From Methylopila henanensis (GTDB lineage Bacteria; Pseudomonadota; Alphaproteobacteria; Rhizobiales; Methylopilaceae): a stretch of 64,000 bases of DNA. The stretch is from contig NZ_JBHUER010000002.1 in assembly GCF_042681025.1 (NCBI RefSeq), forward strand, positions 62,001 through 126,000. The letters run 5' to 3'. The position numbers and the translations under genes are program-made. Shown piece after piece: positions 47,864-56,605 of this stretch. Each line of letters opens with the position of its first letter. Within the stretch, counting starts at the first letter, position 1. The notes under the pieces were generated by a model. That model ran no database searches, had not been told where the DNA came from, and saw only the letters and a program-made list of their open reading frames with translations.

Positions 47864-49048
47864 TCACCGGTCCACCTCGCCGAACACGATGTCGAGCGAG
47901 CCGAGGATCGCGGAGACGTCGGCCAGCATGTTGCCGCGGCACATGTGGTCCATGGCGGAGAGATGCGCGAAGCCGGGCGCGCGGATCTTGCAGCGGTACG
48001 GCTTATTGTCGCCGTTCGAGACCAGATAGACGCCGAACTCGCCCTTGGGCGCCTCGACGGCGGCGTAGACCTCGCCCTCCGGCACCCGGTAGCCCTCGGT
48101 GTAGAGCTTGAAGTGATGGATGAGCGCCTCCATCGAGCGCTTCATCTGGCCGCGCTTCGGCGGCGCCACCTTGCCGTCGAGGGTCGCGATCGGGCCCTTC
48201 TCGGTCTTCAGGCGCGCGCAGCACTGCTGCATGATGCGCGTCGCCTGCCGCATCTCTTCCATGCGGATGAGATAGCGGTCGTAGCAGTCGCCGTTCTTGC
48301 CGATCGGAATGTCGAAATCGAGGTCGGCGTAGCACTCATAGGGCTGCGACTTGCGCAGGTCCCAGGCCGCGCCCGAGCCGCGCACCATGACGCCGGAGAA
48401 GCCCCACTCCCAGGCCTCGTGCAACGGCACCACGCCGATGTCGACGTTGCGCTGCTTGAAGATGCGGTTCTCGGTCAGCAGCGCGTCGATGTCGTCGAGC
48501 GCCTTGTAGAAGCCGACGCACCAGCGGTCGATGTCCTCGACGAGCTGATCCGGCAGGTCCTGATGCACCCCGCCCGGCCGGAAATAGGCCGCGTGCATGC
48601 GCGAGCCCGAGGCGCGCTCATAGAACACCATCAGCTTCTCGCGCTCCTCGAAGCCCCACAGCGGCGGGGTGAGCGCGCCCACGTCCATGGCCTGCGTGGT
48701 GACGTTGAGGAGATGGCTGAGGATGCGGCCGATCTCGGAATAGAGCACCCGGATGAGCTGCGCGCGCATCGGGATCTCGACGCCGAGCAGCCGCTCAGTG
48801 GCGAGGCAGAAGGCGTGCTCCTGGTTCATCGGCGCGACGTAGTCGAGCCGGTCGAAATAGGGCATCGCCTGCAGGTAGGTCTTGGTCTCGATCAGCTTCT
48901 CGGTGCCGCGGTGGAGCAGCCCGATATGCGGGTCGACGCGCTCCACCACCTCGCCGTCGAGCTCGAGCACGAGACGCAGAACGCCATGCGCCGCAGGGTG
49001 CTGCGGGCCGAAGTTGATCGTGAAGTTCCGGATCTCGGCTTCAGCCAC
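47864..49048 (-). CDS. nuoD: NADH-quinone oxidoreductase subunit D
   Basis: 394-residue 49-kDa-type subunit lining the quinone site, with NuoC as a separate protein. Landmarks: FGPQHPAAHGVLRLVLELDGEVV near residue 12, HRGTEKLIE near 46, YFDRLDYVAPMNQEHAF near 65, and the C-terminal APKGEFGVYLVSNGDNKPYRCKIRAP ending in the usual Arg (FGEVDR). Its start overlaps the upstream GFA-like gene by 8 bp. Confidence 0.98.
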   Translation of the reverse strand: MAEAEIRNFTINFGPQHPAAHGVLRLVLELDGEVVERVDPHIGLLHRGTEKLIETKTYLQAMPYFDRLDYVAPMNQEHAFCLATERLLGVEIPMRAQLIRVLYSEIGRILSHLLNVTTQAMDVGALTPPLWGFEEREKLMVFYERASGSRMHAAYFRPGGVHQDLPDQLVEDIDRWCVGFYKALDDIDALLTENRIFKQRNVDIGVVPLHEAWEWGFSGVMVRGSGAAWDLRKSQPYECYADLDFDIPIGKNGDCYDRYLIRMEEMRQATRIMQQCCARLKTEKGPIATLDGKVAPPKRGQMKRSMEALIHHFKLYTEGYRVPEGEVYAAVEAPKGEFGVYLVSNGDNKPYRCKIRAPGFAHLSAMDHMCRGNMLADVSAILGSLDIVFGEVDR

Positions 49049-49478
49049 CGGCCTGCTCCTGCGCCGCGGCCCAGCGAGCGAAGAACTCAGGGCCGGTCAG
49101 TTTGCGAGTGTCGTTCGAGAAGGCGTAGAGCGACGGCTTCGCGTCTATGAATATCTCTTCCGCGAACACAAACCCGTCCGTGTCGTCGAAGGCCTGCAGC
49201 GCCACGGCGGTCGCGCTGCGGTCCTGCATCCGCCACATCAGGCTTGAGCCGCAGGTCTTGCAGAACACGCGCTCGCCGTACTCCGACGAGGCGTAGGCCG
49301 CGACGGCCGCGTCGTCCTCGAAGGCGACGTCGCAGGACGGCACGCCGAGAAACACGCCGCCGCTCCATTTGCGGCAGTTGCCGCAGTGGCACGCGTCGAT
49401 CTCCAGCGCCAGCGGCCGCGCCGTGAAGCGCGCCGCGCCGCACAGACAGCCTCCCGACCTTCCGCCTGGCTCAGCCAT
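49041..49478 (-). CDS. GFA/Mss4-like zinc protein inside the nuo operon
   Basis: 145-residue GFA-family (glutathione-dependent formaldehyde-activating-like) protein. The zinc ligands are visible: CLCGA near residue 11, CHCGNCRKWSG near 30 and FCKTCGSSLMWR near 73. Family members fold as CENP-V/Mss4-like zinc domains; true formaldehyde-activating activity is proven only for a few and is debated. It lies between nuoC (9 bp away) and nuoD (8-bp overlap), so its expression is tied to complex I. In a presumed methylotroph a link to formaldehyde is tempting but unproven. Confidence 0.88.
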   Translation of the reverse strand: MAEPGGRSGGCLCGAARFTARPLALEIDACHCGNCRKWSGGVFLGVPSCDVAFEDDAAVAAYASSEYGERVFCKTCGSSLMWRMQDRSATAVALQAFDDTDGFVFAEEIFIDAKPSLYAFSNDTRKLTGPEFFARWAAAQEQAGG

Positions 49479-49487
49479 CGCCCGACC

Positions 49488-50105
49488 TCAGTTCGCCTTG
49501 GCCTTCTCGTCGCCGGGCAGCACGTATTCCGTGCCTTCCCAGGGCGACAGGAAGTCGAAGTTGCGGAACTCCTGGTTGAGCCGGACAGGCTCGTAAACCA
49601 CGCGCTTGGCCTCGTCGTCCCAGCGCACCTCGACGAAGCCGGTGGTGGGGAAGTCCTTGCGGAGGGGGTGGCCGTCGAACCCGTAATCGGTGAGCAGGCG
49701 GCGCAGGTCCGGATGGTCCGAGAACAGCACGCCATAGAGGTCGTAGGCCTCGCGCTCGAACCACAGCGCGCCGGGGAAAACGCCTGTGATCGACGGCACC
49801 GGCGTCACGTCGTCGGCCTCGACCTTCACCCGGACGCGCAGGTTCTTCACCGGCGACACCAGATGATAGACCACGTCGAAACGCTTCTCGCGCGCAGGCC
49901 AATCCACGCCCGCGACGTCGACGAAGCACACGAACCGGCATTCGGGGTCGTCGCGCAGGAAGGTCACGACCTCGACGATGTCGCGCGCCTCGACCTTGAG
50001 CGTCAGCTCGCCATACGCCACCGAGGCGGAGGTCAGCGCGGAGCCGAGACCGGCCGCGACATGGGCCGCGAGCGTTTCCAGAACGTCGTGGGGAGAGGTG
50101 CTCAT
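49488..50105 (-). CDS. nuoC: NADH-quinone oxidoreductase subunit C
   Basis: 205-residue 30-kDa-type subunit of the complex I arm. Signature ALWFEREAYDLYGVLFSDHP, then DLRRLLTDYGFDGHPLRKDFP, lies near residues 115-155. Separate from nuoD as in other alphaproteobacteria, unlike the fused nuoCD of E. coli. Starts 10 bp after nuoB. Confidence 0.97.
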   Translation of the reverse strand: MSTSPHDVLETLAAHVAAGLGSALTSASVAYGELTLKVEARDIVEVVTFLRDDPECRFVCFVDVAGVDWPAREKRFDVVYHLVSPVKNLRVRVKVEADDVTPVPSITGVFPGALWFEREAYDLYGVLFSDHPDLRRLLTDYGFDGHPLRKDFPTTGFVEVRWDDEAKRVVYEPVRLNQEFRNFDFLSPWEGTEYVLPGDEKAKAN

Positions 50106-50115
50106 CGCGTCCTCC

Positions 50116-50697
50116 TCACCGCTCGATCGTGCCGATGCGGCGAATCTTCTTCTGCAGCAGCAGCACGCCGTAGAGCAGCGCCTCGGCCGTCGGCGGGCAG
50201 CCCGGCACGTAGACGTCCACCGGCACCACCCGGTCGCAGCCGCGCACCACGGCGTAGGAATAGTGATAGTAGCCGCCGCCGTTGGCGCAGGAGCCCATGG
50301 AGATGACGTAGCGCGGCTCCGGCATCTGGTCGTAGACCTTGCGCAGCGCCGGAGCCATCTTGTTGGTCAGCGTGCCGGCGACGATCATGACGTCGGACTG
50401 CCGCGGGCTCGCGCGCGGCGCGAAGCCGAAGCGCTCCACGTCGTAGCGCGGCATCGAGACCTGCATCATCTCTACGGCGCAGCACGCCAAGCCAAAGGTC
50501 ATCCACATCAGCGAGCCGGTGCGGGCCCAGTTGATGAGGTCCTCCGTCGAGGTGACGAGGAAGCCCTTGTCGGACAGCTCCGCGTTCAGCTCGCCGAAGA
50601 AGCGGTCGTCATGTCCGAGCGGCCTGCCGGAGGCGTCGACCAGTCCCTTCGGGGCGGGCGCGACCAGCGTGTCGGACGGGTTCTGGCTCAATCCCAT
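50116..50697 (-). CDS. nuoB: NADH-quinone oxidoreductase subunit B
   Basis: 193-residue subunit that binds the N2 [4Fe-4S] cluster, the last before quinone. Ligands: the adjacent Cys pair in FGLACCAVEMM, then ISMGSCANGGGYYHYSY and VPGCPPTAEALLYG. Start at 50697 is set by MGLSQNPSDTLVAP and overlaps the nuoA end by 10 bp. Confidence 0.98.
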   Translation of the reverse strand: MGLSQNPSDTLVAPAPKGLVDASGRPLGHDDRFFGELNAELSDKGFLVTSTEDLINWARTGSLMWMTFGLACCAVEMMQVSMPRYDVERFGFAPRASPRQSDVMIVAGTLTNKMAPALRKVYDQMPEPRYVISMGSCANGGGYYHYSYAVVRGCDRVVPVDVYVPGCPPTAEALLYGVLLLQKKIRRIGTIER

Positions 50698-51053
50698 TCC
50701 AGCGCCCCTTTGCGCCACTCGTAGATGAAGCCGATCGTCAGCACGCCGAGGAACGCCATCATCGACCAGAACCCGAAGACGCCGACCTCCTTGAACGCGA
50801 CGGCCCAGGGGAACAGGAAGGCCACCTCGAGGTCGAAGATGATGAAGAGGATCGCGACCAGATAGAACCGGACGTCGAACTTCATCCGCGCGTCGTCGAA
50901 AGCGTTGAAGCCGCACTCGTAGGCGGACAGCTTCTCAGGGTCTGGGTTCTGGTATGCCAGAAAAAATGGCGACGCAAGCAGCGCGACGCCGATCAGCAGC
51001 GAAACGCCGAGGAAGATCACGAGCGGCAGATAATCCGCGAGCAGATCCGTCAT
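50688..51053 (-). CDS. nuoA: NADH-quinone oxidoreductase subunit A
   Basis: 121-residue first gene of the nuo operon. Three helices; YECGFNAFDDARMKFDVRFYLVAILFIIFDLEVAFLFPWA, the conserved loop-helix region near the quinone site, spans about residues 43-82. Start at 51053 (MTDLLADYLPLVIF) is preferred over an upstream in-frame ATG because homologues start here. Confidence 0.97.
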   Translation of the reverse strand: MTDLLADYLPLVIFLGVSLLIGVALLASPFFLAYQNPDPEKLSAYECGFNAFDDARMKFDVRFYLVAILFIIFDLEVAFLFPWAVAFKEVGVFGFWSMMAFLGVLTIGFIYEWRKGALEWD

Positions 51054-51371
51054 CGCGACGTCGACCTCCACGTCTGAAGCGGGGTCCGCGCGCAGCGATC
51101 TTAACGCCGCCAACCGCGCAGGTCCGTTGCTGCGCTGCAGCGGATCGCCGCAGCCGTCGGGCGAGGCTTAGCCCCCTGCCACTTTAGGCGCAAGACCGCC
51201 TCGCTTAAGAAGCAAAACAATTCAAAGGCGATGGGAAAAATCCTCGCCCGTCCGCCCGCTGGAGCGCGCGAAGCCCCTCATGCTCCATGACAAAAGAGGG
51301 GGCCGCGGATCGGCGATCCGCGACCCCGTCTTTTGTGGGAAATGGCTACGGCGACGCGCGGGACGCCGCGG
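51054..51371 (-). other. Region upstream of nuoA
   Basis: About 320 bases. It should contain the promoter for the whole nuo transcript; an AT-richer stretch at 51205-51240 is the best location, but no clear -35/-10 pair is seen. The right end holds a bidirectional terminator (51297-51332) that separates nuo from the SleB-like gene. Confidence 0.4.
51297..51332. terminator. Bidirectional terminator after the SleB-like gene
   Basis: GGGGCCGCGGATCG and CGATCCGCGACCCC pair over about 13 of 14 positions (one C-A mismatch) with a tight GC-rich tip. TCTTTTG follows on both strands. On the minus strand it ends the SleB-like gene, about 40 bases after its stop. Confidence 0.8.
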
Positions 51372-52310
51372 TCAGCGACCGCCTTCGGCGATCAGATCCT
51401 CGATCGAGCGGGGCGCGGAGCGGATCGCCGGACGCGGCGGAACCGCGGAGGCCATGACCGGCTCGACGGCCTCGATCCGACGCGGCTCACGCGGCCTGTC
51501 GTACTCGTTCGAGGCGACCCGGCGGGGCTCGCCGTAGGTCTCGCGCATGCCGGCCTGCGACAACGGCTCGGCGTAGCCGTCGTAGCGCACGATCTCGTCG
51601 CGGGGGTGGCCGCGCTCCGGCCGCGGTTCCTCGCGGCGACGCGGCGCTTCGTAGGGCGGCAGCGGGCGCGCGTCGGCGACTTGGATACGGCGCTCCGCGA
51701 CCGGCGCCGGGCGCGCCTGTCGGCGCTCGATTCGGACCGGTTCGCGGACCACGGCGACCGGCGTCTCCGGCTCGATCGAGGCCATGCGGACGCGTTCCGC
51801 CGACGCGATCGATTCCTGGCTCGCGATCATGATGCCGGGGCCGGGACGGCGCTTCTCGTAGAAAGCGTTGCCCCCGGCGATCGCGACATAGTGCATGTTC
51901 CGGTACGGAAACTTGTAGCCGGCGGTGTGGAAGAACATCGACTTCGAGCCGACGCGCGGGTTGCGGGCGCCGCGCAGCACCGCGTCCGCCATCCGGAAGG
52001 CGCGCGGCTTGCCGCTGTCGGTCATCGGTCGGGTCAGCACGCCGGGCGCGAACTGGCGGGGCTGGCCCACCACGCCGCAAACCGTGCGCGGATATTTGCC
52101 GGACTCGACGCGGTTCATCACCACGGTGCCGACCGCGAGCATGCCGTCGTCGCTCGAGCGGTTCGACTCGAAATACATCGCCCGCGCCATGCATTCGCGG
52201 GCCGTCAGGCGGACGTTCGTCGGCTTGCCGACATGTCCGCAGCCCGCGAGGGCCAGGGGCAGAAGGACGGCGGCGGCAAGCCTCGCCCGGGTCAGGAACG
52301 CCATACGCAT
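51372..52310 (-). CDS. Cell-wall hydrolase, SleB-like lipoprotein
   Basis: 312-residue protein from the ATG at 52310 (an ATG two codons later is possible; no strong ribosome site). Lipoprotein signal with lipobox LALAGC near residues 18-23. The hydrolase domain (about 35-165) follows: ARECMARAMYFESNRSSDDGMLAVGTVVMNRVESGKYP, GQPRQFAPGV, and FFHTAGYKFPYRNMHYVAIAGGNAFY, the SleB cortex-lytic fold with catalytic Glu in YFES. The remaining ~145 residues are Arg/Pro/Glu-rich and probably disordered. Likely peptidoglycan remodelling at the outer membrane. It lies next to an LdtR-type regulator. Confidence 0.87.
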   Translation of the reverse strand: MRMAFLTRARLAAAVLLPLALAGCGHVGKPTNVRLTARECMARAMYFESNRSSDDGMLAVGTVVMNRVESGKYPRTVCGVVGQPRQFAPGVLTRPMTDSGKPRAFRMADAVLRGARNPRVGSKSMFFHTAGYKFPYRNMHYVAIAGGNAFYEKRRPGPGIMIASQESIASAERVRMASIEPETPVAVVREPVRIERRQARPAPVAERRIQVADARPLPPYEAPRRREEPRPERGHPRDEIVRYDGYAEPLSQAGMRETYGEPRRVASNEYDRPREPRRIEAVEPVMASAVPPRPAIRSAPRSIEDLIAEGGR

Positions 52311-52533
52311 ACGCCAGTCCACGCCAAACGCCACACGCCGGCCGATCCGCGTCCGCTGCAGCCCCAAGCGCTGTGGGCTTCGCGCAACGCCGGCCGTCTT
52401 TATTCAGAAAGGCCCCAAGGACGTCATCAAACGCTTAACGGATTCGAGATTCTTCCGAATCGACGGATCGGAGAGCGCGCTCTCCGATCCACGGACTCCG
52501 CGTCAGGCGCTCGCGGCCGACCGCACGACGCGA

Positions 52534-53046
52534 TCAGAGGCGGAAGCGGATCTGATCGGTCCAGAAGCGCTCGAGACGGACCAGCGCCACGTTCAGGGTG
52601 CGGAAGTCCTCGGCGTTCACGCCGCCCACCTGCTCGATGGTGCGGATGTGCTTGGCGTAGAGCTCTTCCACGATGTTGTGGATCTCGCGGCCCTGCTCGG
52701 TGAGGCTGATGCGCACCGAGCGGCGGTCCATGCGGGAGCGCTGGTGGTGCAGGAAGCCCATCTCGACGAGCTTCTTCAGATTGTACGAGACATTCGAGCC
52801 GAGATAGTAGCCGCGGGTGCGCAGCTCGCCGGCGGTCAGTTCGCTGTCGCCGATGTTGTACAGCAGCAGCGCCTGGACGCTGTTGATGTCGGAGCGGCCC
52901 CGGCGGTCGAACTCGTCCTTGATGACGTCCAGCAGGCGGCGATGCAGCCGCTCCACCAGCGTCAGCGCCTCAAGGTAAAGCGGGCGAACCTCCACCTGAC
53001 GGGGGTCGGCGGCCGGCTTCTCGGTGGTGCGCGCGAGGTTCTTCAT
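52534..53046 (-). CDS. ldtR: MarR family transcriptional regulator, LdtR type
   Basis: 170-residue winged-helix regulator. YLEALTLVERLHRRLLDVIKDEFDRRGRSDINSVQALLL, GELRTRGYYLGSNVSYNLKKLVEMGFLHHQRSRMDRRSVRISLTEQG and KHIRTIEQVGGVNAEDF match the LdtR family, which controls an L,D-transpeptidase and osmotic tolerance in Liberibacter and relatives. The ATG at 53046 is chosen because GGGAAGG lies 9 bases upstream; an ATG 8 codons earlier is possible. It faces the SleB-like gene's direction, 223 bp upstream of it, consistent with a cell-wall module. Confidence 0.85.
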   Translation of the reverse strand: MKNLARTTEKPAADPRQVEVRPLYLEALTLVERLHRRLLDVIKDEFDRRGRSDINSVQALLLYNIGDSELTAGELRTRGYYLGSNVSYNLKKLVEMGFLHHQRSRMDRRSVRISLTEQGREIHNIVEELYAKHIRTIEQVGGVNAEDFRTLNVALVRLERFWTDQIRFRL

Positions 53047-53368
53047 ATCTGACGCCTTCCCGTATGCCATTTGATCTTGGGGCGTCGTCCTGTTCCGCGC
53101 CCCTTTGACCTCAATCTAGGCGTCGGAAGTGAAAATGCGTTTAAATGACTTGCTGAAATTTGTCTTTATTTCTCAGACTGAACAAAGCGTTGCCGCGCTT
53201 CGTCAATGAGCCGTTACCAGGACAAACGTAAATAGATTTTGATTTGTCCTTCCGATGTCTGAAGAATTGCAGACAGCCCTGAATTCGCGGGGGAGCCATG
53301 GTGAAAAAATGCTGACCATGGACTTGGGACGACCGGCCGAAGACTCGGCGCGAAGGACGCGCAGGCGC
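53047..53368. other. Intergenic region upstream of ldtR
   Basis: About 320 bases with an AT-rich core (53120-53240). A dyad TGTCTG-N8-CAGACA lies at 53256-53275 and a second TCAGACTG at about 53170. The ldtR promoter and perhaps an autoregulatory site are expected here. No gene is seen. Confidence 0.35.
53256..53275. promoter_or_regulatory. Dyad TGTCTG-N8-CAGACA
   Basis: Perfect 6-bp arms 8 bp apart, about 210 bp upstream of the ldtR start. It has the size of a protein binding site, but the factor is unknown. Confidence 0.3.
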
Positions 53369-53800
53369 TCAGCGCTCTTCGCGTTTCGCGGCGAGGGAGA
53401 GCGCGAGATAGGTCACGATCGCCGCCGCCTCGAAGGCGGTGACCGCCCAGTGGCCGGAGATCGAGCCGCCGGCGAAGGCCGCGAACAGGATCTGCGCCGT
53501 CGCGGTCAGCAACCAGATCACGGCTCCCCAGGCGGCGCCGAGCCAGAGCCCGACGGCCGCCACCAGATCGGCGACGGCGAAGAACACCGTCCCCACGCGC
53601 CGGGCGGTGGAGACGTCCGCGAACGGCTCGCCGCCCACGCCGATCAGCGCCGTCCAGTGCGCGAGCCCCTTCGCGAACTGGACGACCGCGAGCACGCGGA
53701 TGAACGCGAACAGCCGCCACTCCCAGGGCCGCGCGGCGGAGGAGCCGCGCAGCCGGGTCTCCTTCAGCGAGATCGGCGCAAGGTCGTCGCTGTCGTTCAC
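53369..53800 (-). CDS. DUF6163-like small membrane protein
   Basis: 143-residue protein with four hydrophobic segments in the region after about residue 30 (RLFAFIRVLAVVQFAKGLAHW, GTVFFAVADLVAAVGLWLG, AAWGAVIWLLTATAQILFAAF, AVTAFEAAAIVTYLALSLA). It ends in AAKREER. This pattern is typical of an alphaproteobacterial membrane family (DUF6163 by resemblance). The GTG at 53800 (VNDSDDLAPISLKE) is chosen because residues upstream are Arg/Pro-rich noise; the ribosome site is weak. Divergent from hemB. Function unknown. Confidence 0.65.
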   Translation of the reverse strand: MNDSDDLAPISLKETRLRGSSAARPWEWRLFAFIRVLAVVQFAKGLAHWTALIGVGGEPFADVSTARRVGTVFFAVADLVAAVGLWLGAAWGAVIWLLTATAQILFAAFAGGSISGHWAVTAFEAAAIVTYLALSLAAKREER

Positions 53801-54103
53801 GGGGTCCGGGCGTCCGGACTGCGGCAGGCGCGGGCGGCGGGGGACACGGGCGCGCTCCTCGGTCGGTGTCTCGGAGAGCGCGGCGGCGCGGACGAAGCCA
53901 GGCCGGCGCCGCGCGAGTCGGCGGAGCGCCAATGTCCGCGAACTGGCCCCTGCGCGCAAATCGGCGCCGCTATGACGATTTGACCGAACGGAAAACGCTC
54001 CGGGCTCTCTCTGGAAGGCCTCCAGAGTGCTATAACGCCGTCAACGAGCGGGGACGGCAGTCCGGCTGCAAGCCCCCGCCGCCGACCGGACGGAGACGTC
54101 AGC
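53801..54103. other. Divergent region before hemB
   Basis: About 300 bases. TATAAC at 54031-54036 could be a -10 box for hemB. A 7-bp hairpin CTCTGGA/TCCAGAG with a 5-base loop lies at 54009-54027 in its leader region. No haem or iron regulator site is recognised. Confidence 0.35.
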
Positions 54104-55153
54104 ATGCACGAAACGATCGGAAGCCTCCGCGCGCGGGGCATGGACATCCGCCTCGAGGACGGCGCCCTCGACCTCACCCGCCGCCCGCGCCGCAGCCGCG
54201 GCGCCGACTGGTCGCGCCGGCTGGTGCGCGAGAACGCGATCAGCGTGAACGACCTTATTTGGCCGATCTTCCTGATCGACGGCGACGATCGCCGCGAGCC
54301 GGTGTCCGCCATGCCGGGGGTCGAGCGCCTCACCGTCGACCAGGCGGTGCGCGAGGCGGAGACCGCGGCGGAGCTCGGCATCCCCGCGATCGCGCTGTTC
54401 CCCTACACCGACCCGGACCTTCGCGACCCTGCGGGCTCCGAGGCGATCAATCCGGACAACCTCACCTGCCGGGCGCTGCGCGCGCTGAAGCGCGAGGTCC
54501 CGCAGATCGGCCTGATCACCGACGCCGCGCTCGACCCCTACACCAGCCACGGTCATGACGGGCTGATGAAGGGCGACCGCATCCTGAACGACGCCACCGT
54601 CGCGGTGCTGGTGCGGCAGGCGATGGCGCAGGCGGACGCCGGCGCCGACGTGATCGCGCCTTCCGACATGATGGACGGCCGCGTCGGAGCGATCCGCGCC
54701 GCGCTCGACGACGCCGGGCGCACCGACGTCCAGATCATGTCCTACGCCGCGAAGTACGCCTCCGCCTTCTACGGCCCGTTCCGCGACGCGATCGGCACCC
54801 GCAAGGCGCTGACGGGCGACAAGAAGACCTACCAGATGGACCCGGCCAACGGCGACGAGGCGCTGCGCGAGGCCGAGCTCGATGTCGCCGAGGGCGCCGA
54901 CATGCTGATGGTGAAGCCGGGCCTGCCCTATCTGGACGTGGTGTGGCGCCTCAAGGAGCGCTTCCGGCTGCCGACCTTCGCCTATCAGGTCTCCGGCGAG
55001 TACGCGATGATCCAGGCCGCCGCGAAGAACGGCTGGATCGACGGCGAAGCTGCGATGCTCGAAAGCCTTCTGGCCTTCAAGCGCGCCGGCGCGGACGGCG
55101 TGCTGACCTACTTCGCGCCGACGGTCGCGCGGCTGCTCCGGGACGCCCGCTGA
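54104..55153 (+). CDS. hemB: Delta-aminolevulinic acid dehydratase (porphobilinogen synthase)
   Basis: 349-residue enzyme joining two 5-aminolevulinate molecules to porphobilinogen in haem and cobalamin synthesis. Active-site lysines are in SYAAKYASAFYGPFRDAIG (near 209) and MLMVKPGLPYLDV (near 263); APSDMMDGRVGAIR is conserved. The metal site reads DAALDPYTSHGHDG with Asp in place of the zinc-binding Cys residues, as in Mg-dependent alphaproteobacterial enzymes. Followed 120 bp later by an amidase gene on the same strand. Confidence 0.97.
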   Translation: MHETIGSLRARGMDIRLEDGALDLTRRPRRSRGADWSRRLVRENAISVNDLIWPIFLIDGDDRREPVSAMPGVERLTVDQAVREAETAAELGIPAIALFPYTDPDLRDPAGSEAINPDNLTCRALRALKREVPQIGLITDAALDPYTSHGHDGLMKGDRILNDATVAVLVRQAMAQADAGADVIAPSDMMDGRVGAIRAALDDAGRTDVQIMSYAAKYASAFYGPFRDAIGTRKALTGDKKTYQMDPANGDEALREAELDVAEGADMLMVKPGLPYLDVVWRLKERFRLPTFAYQVSGEYAMIQAAAKNGWIDGEAAMLESLLAFKRAGADGVLTYFAPTVARLLRDAR

Positions 55154-55273
55154 GGCCGCCGTCCCCGTCGCGGCGTTCACGGACGCGTCATGACGATTGA
55201 CCGCGTCCCGCAGACGGTCGGCGCCCGCTAAACTCCCGGCGTCAGGAATCATTCACGCCGGGGACCGCCGCTC

Positions 55274-56530
55274 ATGACCGACACGCCGTTGCGCGACACG
55301 CTCGCCAGGATCGCGCGCGGGGACATCACGGCCACGGAGGCGTTCGACGCCTGCGCCGCCGCGATCGAGGCGCGCGAGCCCGAGATCAGGGCCTTCGCGC
55401 ATCTCGACCTCGACCATGCGCGCGACGCCCTCCCCGGCCGCGCCGGCCTGCCGCTCGCGGGCCTTCCCGTCGCGCTCAAGGACATCTTCGACAGCGCCGA
55501 CATGCCGACGACCTACGGCTCGCCGATCTACGCCGGCTGGCGGCCGAAGACGGACGCCGCGGTCGCGGCCAGACTGAGGGCGCTCGGCGCGAGCCTCGTC
55601 GGCAAGACCGTCACGACCGAATTCGCGATGGCTCATCCGGGCCCGACGCGCAATCCGCGCGATCCGGCCCGCACCCCCGGCGGCTCGTCCTCCGGATCGG
55701 CCGCGGCGGTGGCGGCCGGCATGACGCCGGCCGGAATCGGCACGCAGACGGCCGGCTCCGTCATCCGCCCCGCCTCGTTTTGCGGGATCGTGGGCTTCAA
55801 GCCGAGCTTCGGCCTGCTGCCGACCGCCGGCATGAAGCCGCTGGCGCCGAGCTTCGACACCGTCGGCCTGTTCGGCCGCGCGGTCGACGACTGCGCCCTG
55901 CTCTGCGACCTGCTGCTTGGCGGCGACGGCGCCCCGCTCCAGCCCGTGGCGAACCGCTTGCGCGTCGGCCTCGTGCGCGGCGCGAACTGGGGCGAGGCCT
56001 CGCCGGAAGCCCAGGCCGCGGTGCTCGGCGCCGCGGAGACGCTGGCGAAGGCCGGCCACGCGGTCGAGGAGATCACGCCGCCGGCCTCCTTCGATGAACT
56101 CGACGCCGCGCACTGGACCATCATGGCGCGCGAGGCGGCGCTCGCGACCGCTTTCGAACAGTCGACCGCGCCGGAGCGCATCAGCGCCTCGTTCTCCCGC
56201 CTGATCGCGGAGGGGCTCGCCGTCTCCGCCGCGGTCCACGCGGCGGCGCTCGCGCAAATGAACGGAGCGCGCGCCGAGATGGACGCGCTCGGAGGGACCT
56301 TCGACCTGCTGTTGACCTTCAGCGCGCCGGGACCGGCGCCGATCGGTCTCGACTTCACGGGATCGCCGGTCTTCAACAAGCTCTGGAGCGCGCTCGGAAC
56401 GCCCTGCGTGACCATCCCCGTGCGCACGGAGGCCCCGGCGCCGATCGGCGTGCAGCTCGTCGGCCGCCGCTACGACGACGCAAGCTTCCTGGCGCGGGCG
56501 CTCGCCGTGGAGCAGACGCTCGCCGCCTGA
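55274..56530 (+). CDS. Amidase signature family amidase
   Basis: 418-residue amidase. The Ser-cisSer-Lys triad is present: Lys in LPVALKDIFDSADMPTTYGS near residue 74, the cis-Ser in PGGSSSGSAAAVAAGM near 143 and the nucleophile Ser in GTQTAGSVIRPASFCG near 163. Substrate range in this family is very wide (amides, carbamates, nitrile hydration products), so no specific substrate is assigned. It lies 75 bp before the antiporter gene on the same strand. Confidence 0.93.
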   Translation: MTDTPLRDTLARIARGDITATEAFDACAAAIEAREPEIRAFAHLDLDHARDALPGRAGLPLAGLPVALKDIFDSADMPTTYGSPIYAGWRPKTDAAVAARLRALGASLVGKTVTTEFAMAHPGPTRNPRDPARTPGGSSSGSAAAVAAGMTPAGIGTQTAGSVIRPASFCGIVGFKPSFGLLPTAGMKPLAPSFDTVGLFGRAVDDCALLCDLLLGGDGAPLQPVANRLRVGLVRGANWGEASPEAQAAVLGAAETLAKAGHAVEEITPPASFDELDAAHWTIMAREAALATAFEQSTAPERISASFSRLIAEGLAVSAAVHAAALAQMNGARAEMDALGGTFDLLLTFSAPGPAPIGLDFTGSPVFNKLWSALGTPCVTIPVRTEAPAPIGVQLVGRRYDDASFLARALAVEQTLAA

Positions 56531-56605
56531 CCGGCGGGGCGAAGTGGCGCGCCGGGCCCGCATGGGGTACGGCCAGACGGTGAGCGGGACGGCGGGAGAC
56601 GCGGA

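Noticed and set aside
49041..49478. Frameshifted or misplaced fragment of nuoC or nuoD
   Set aside because: It has its own zinc-binding motifs and normal GFA length, so it is a separate intact gene.
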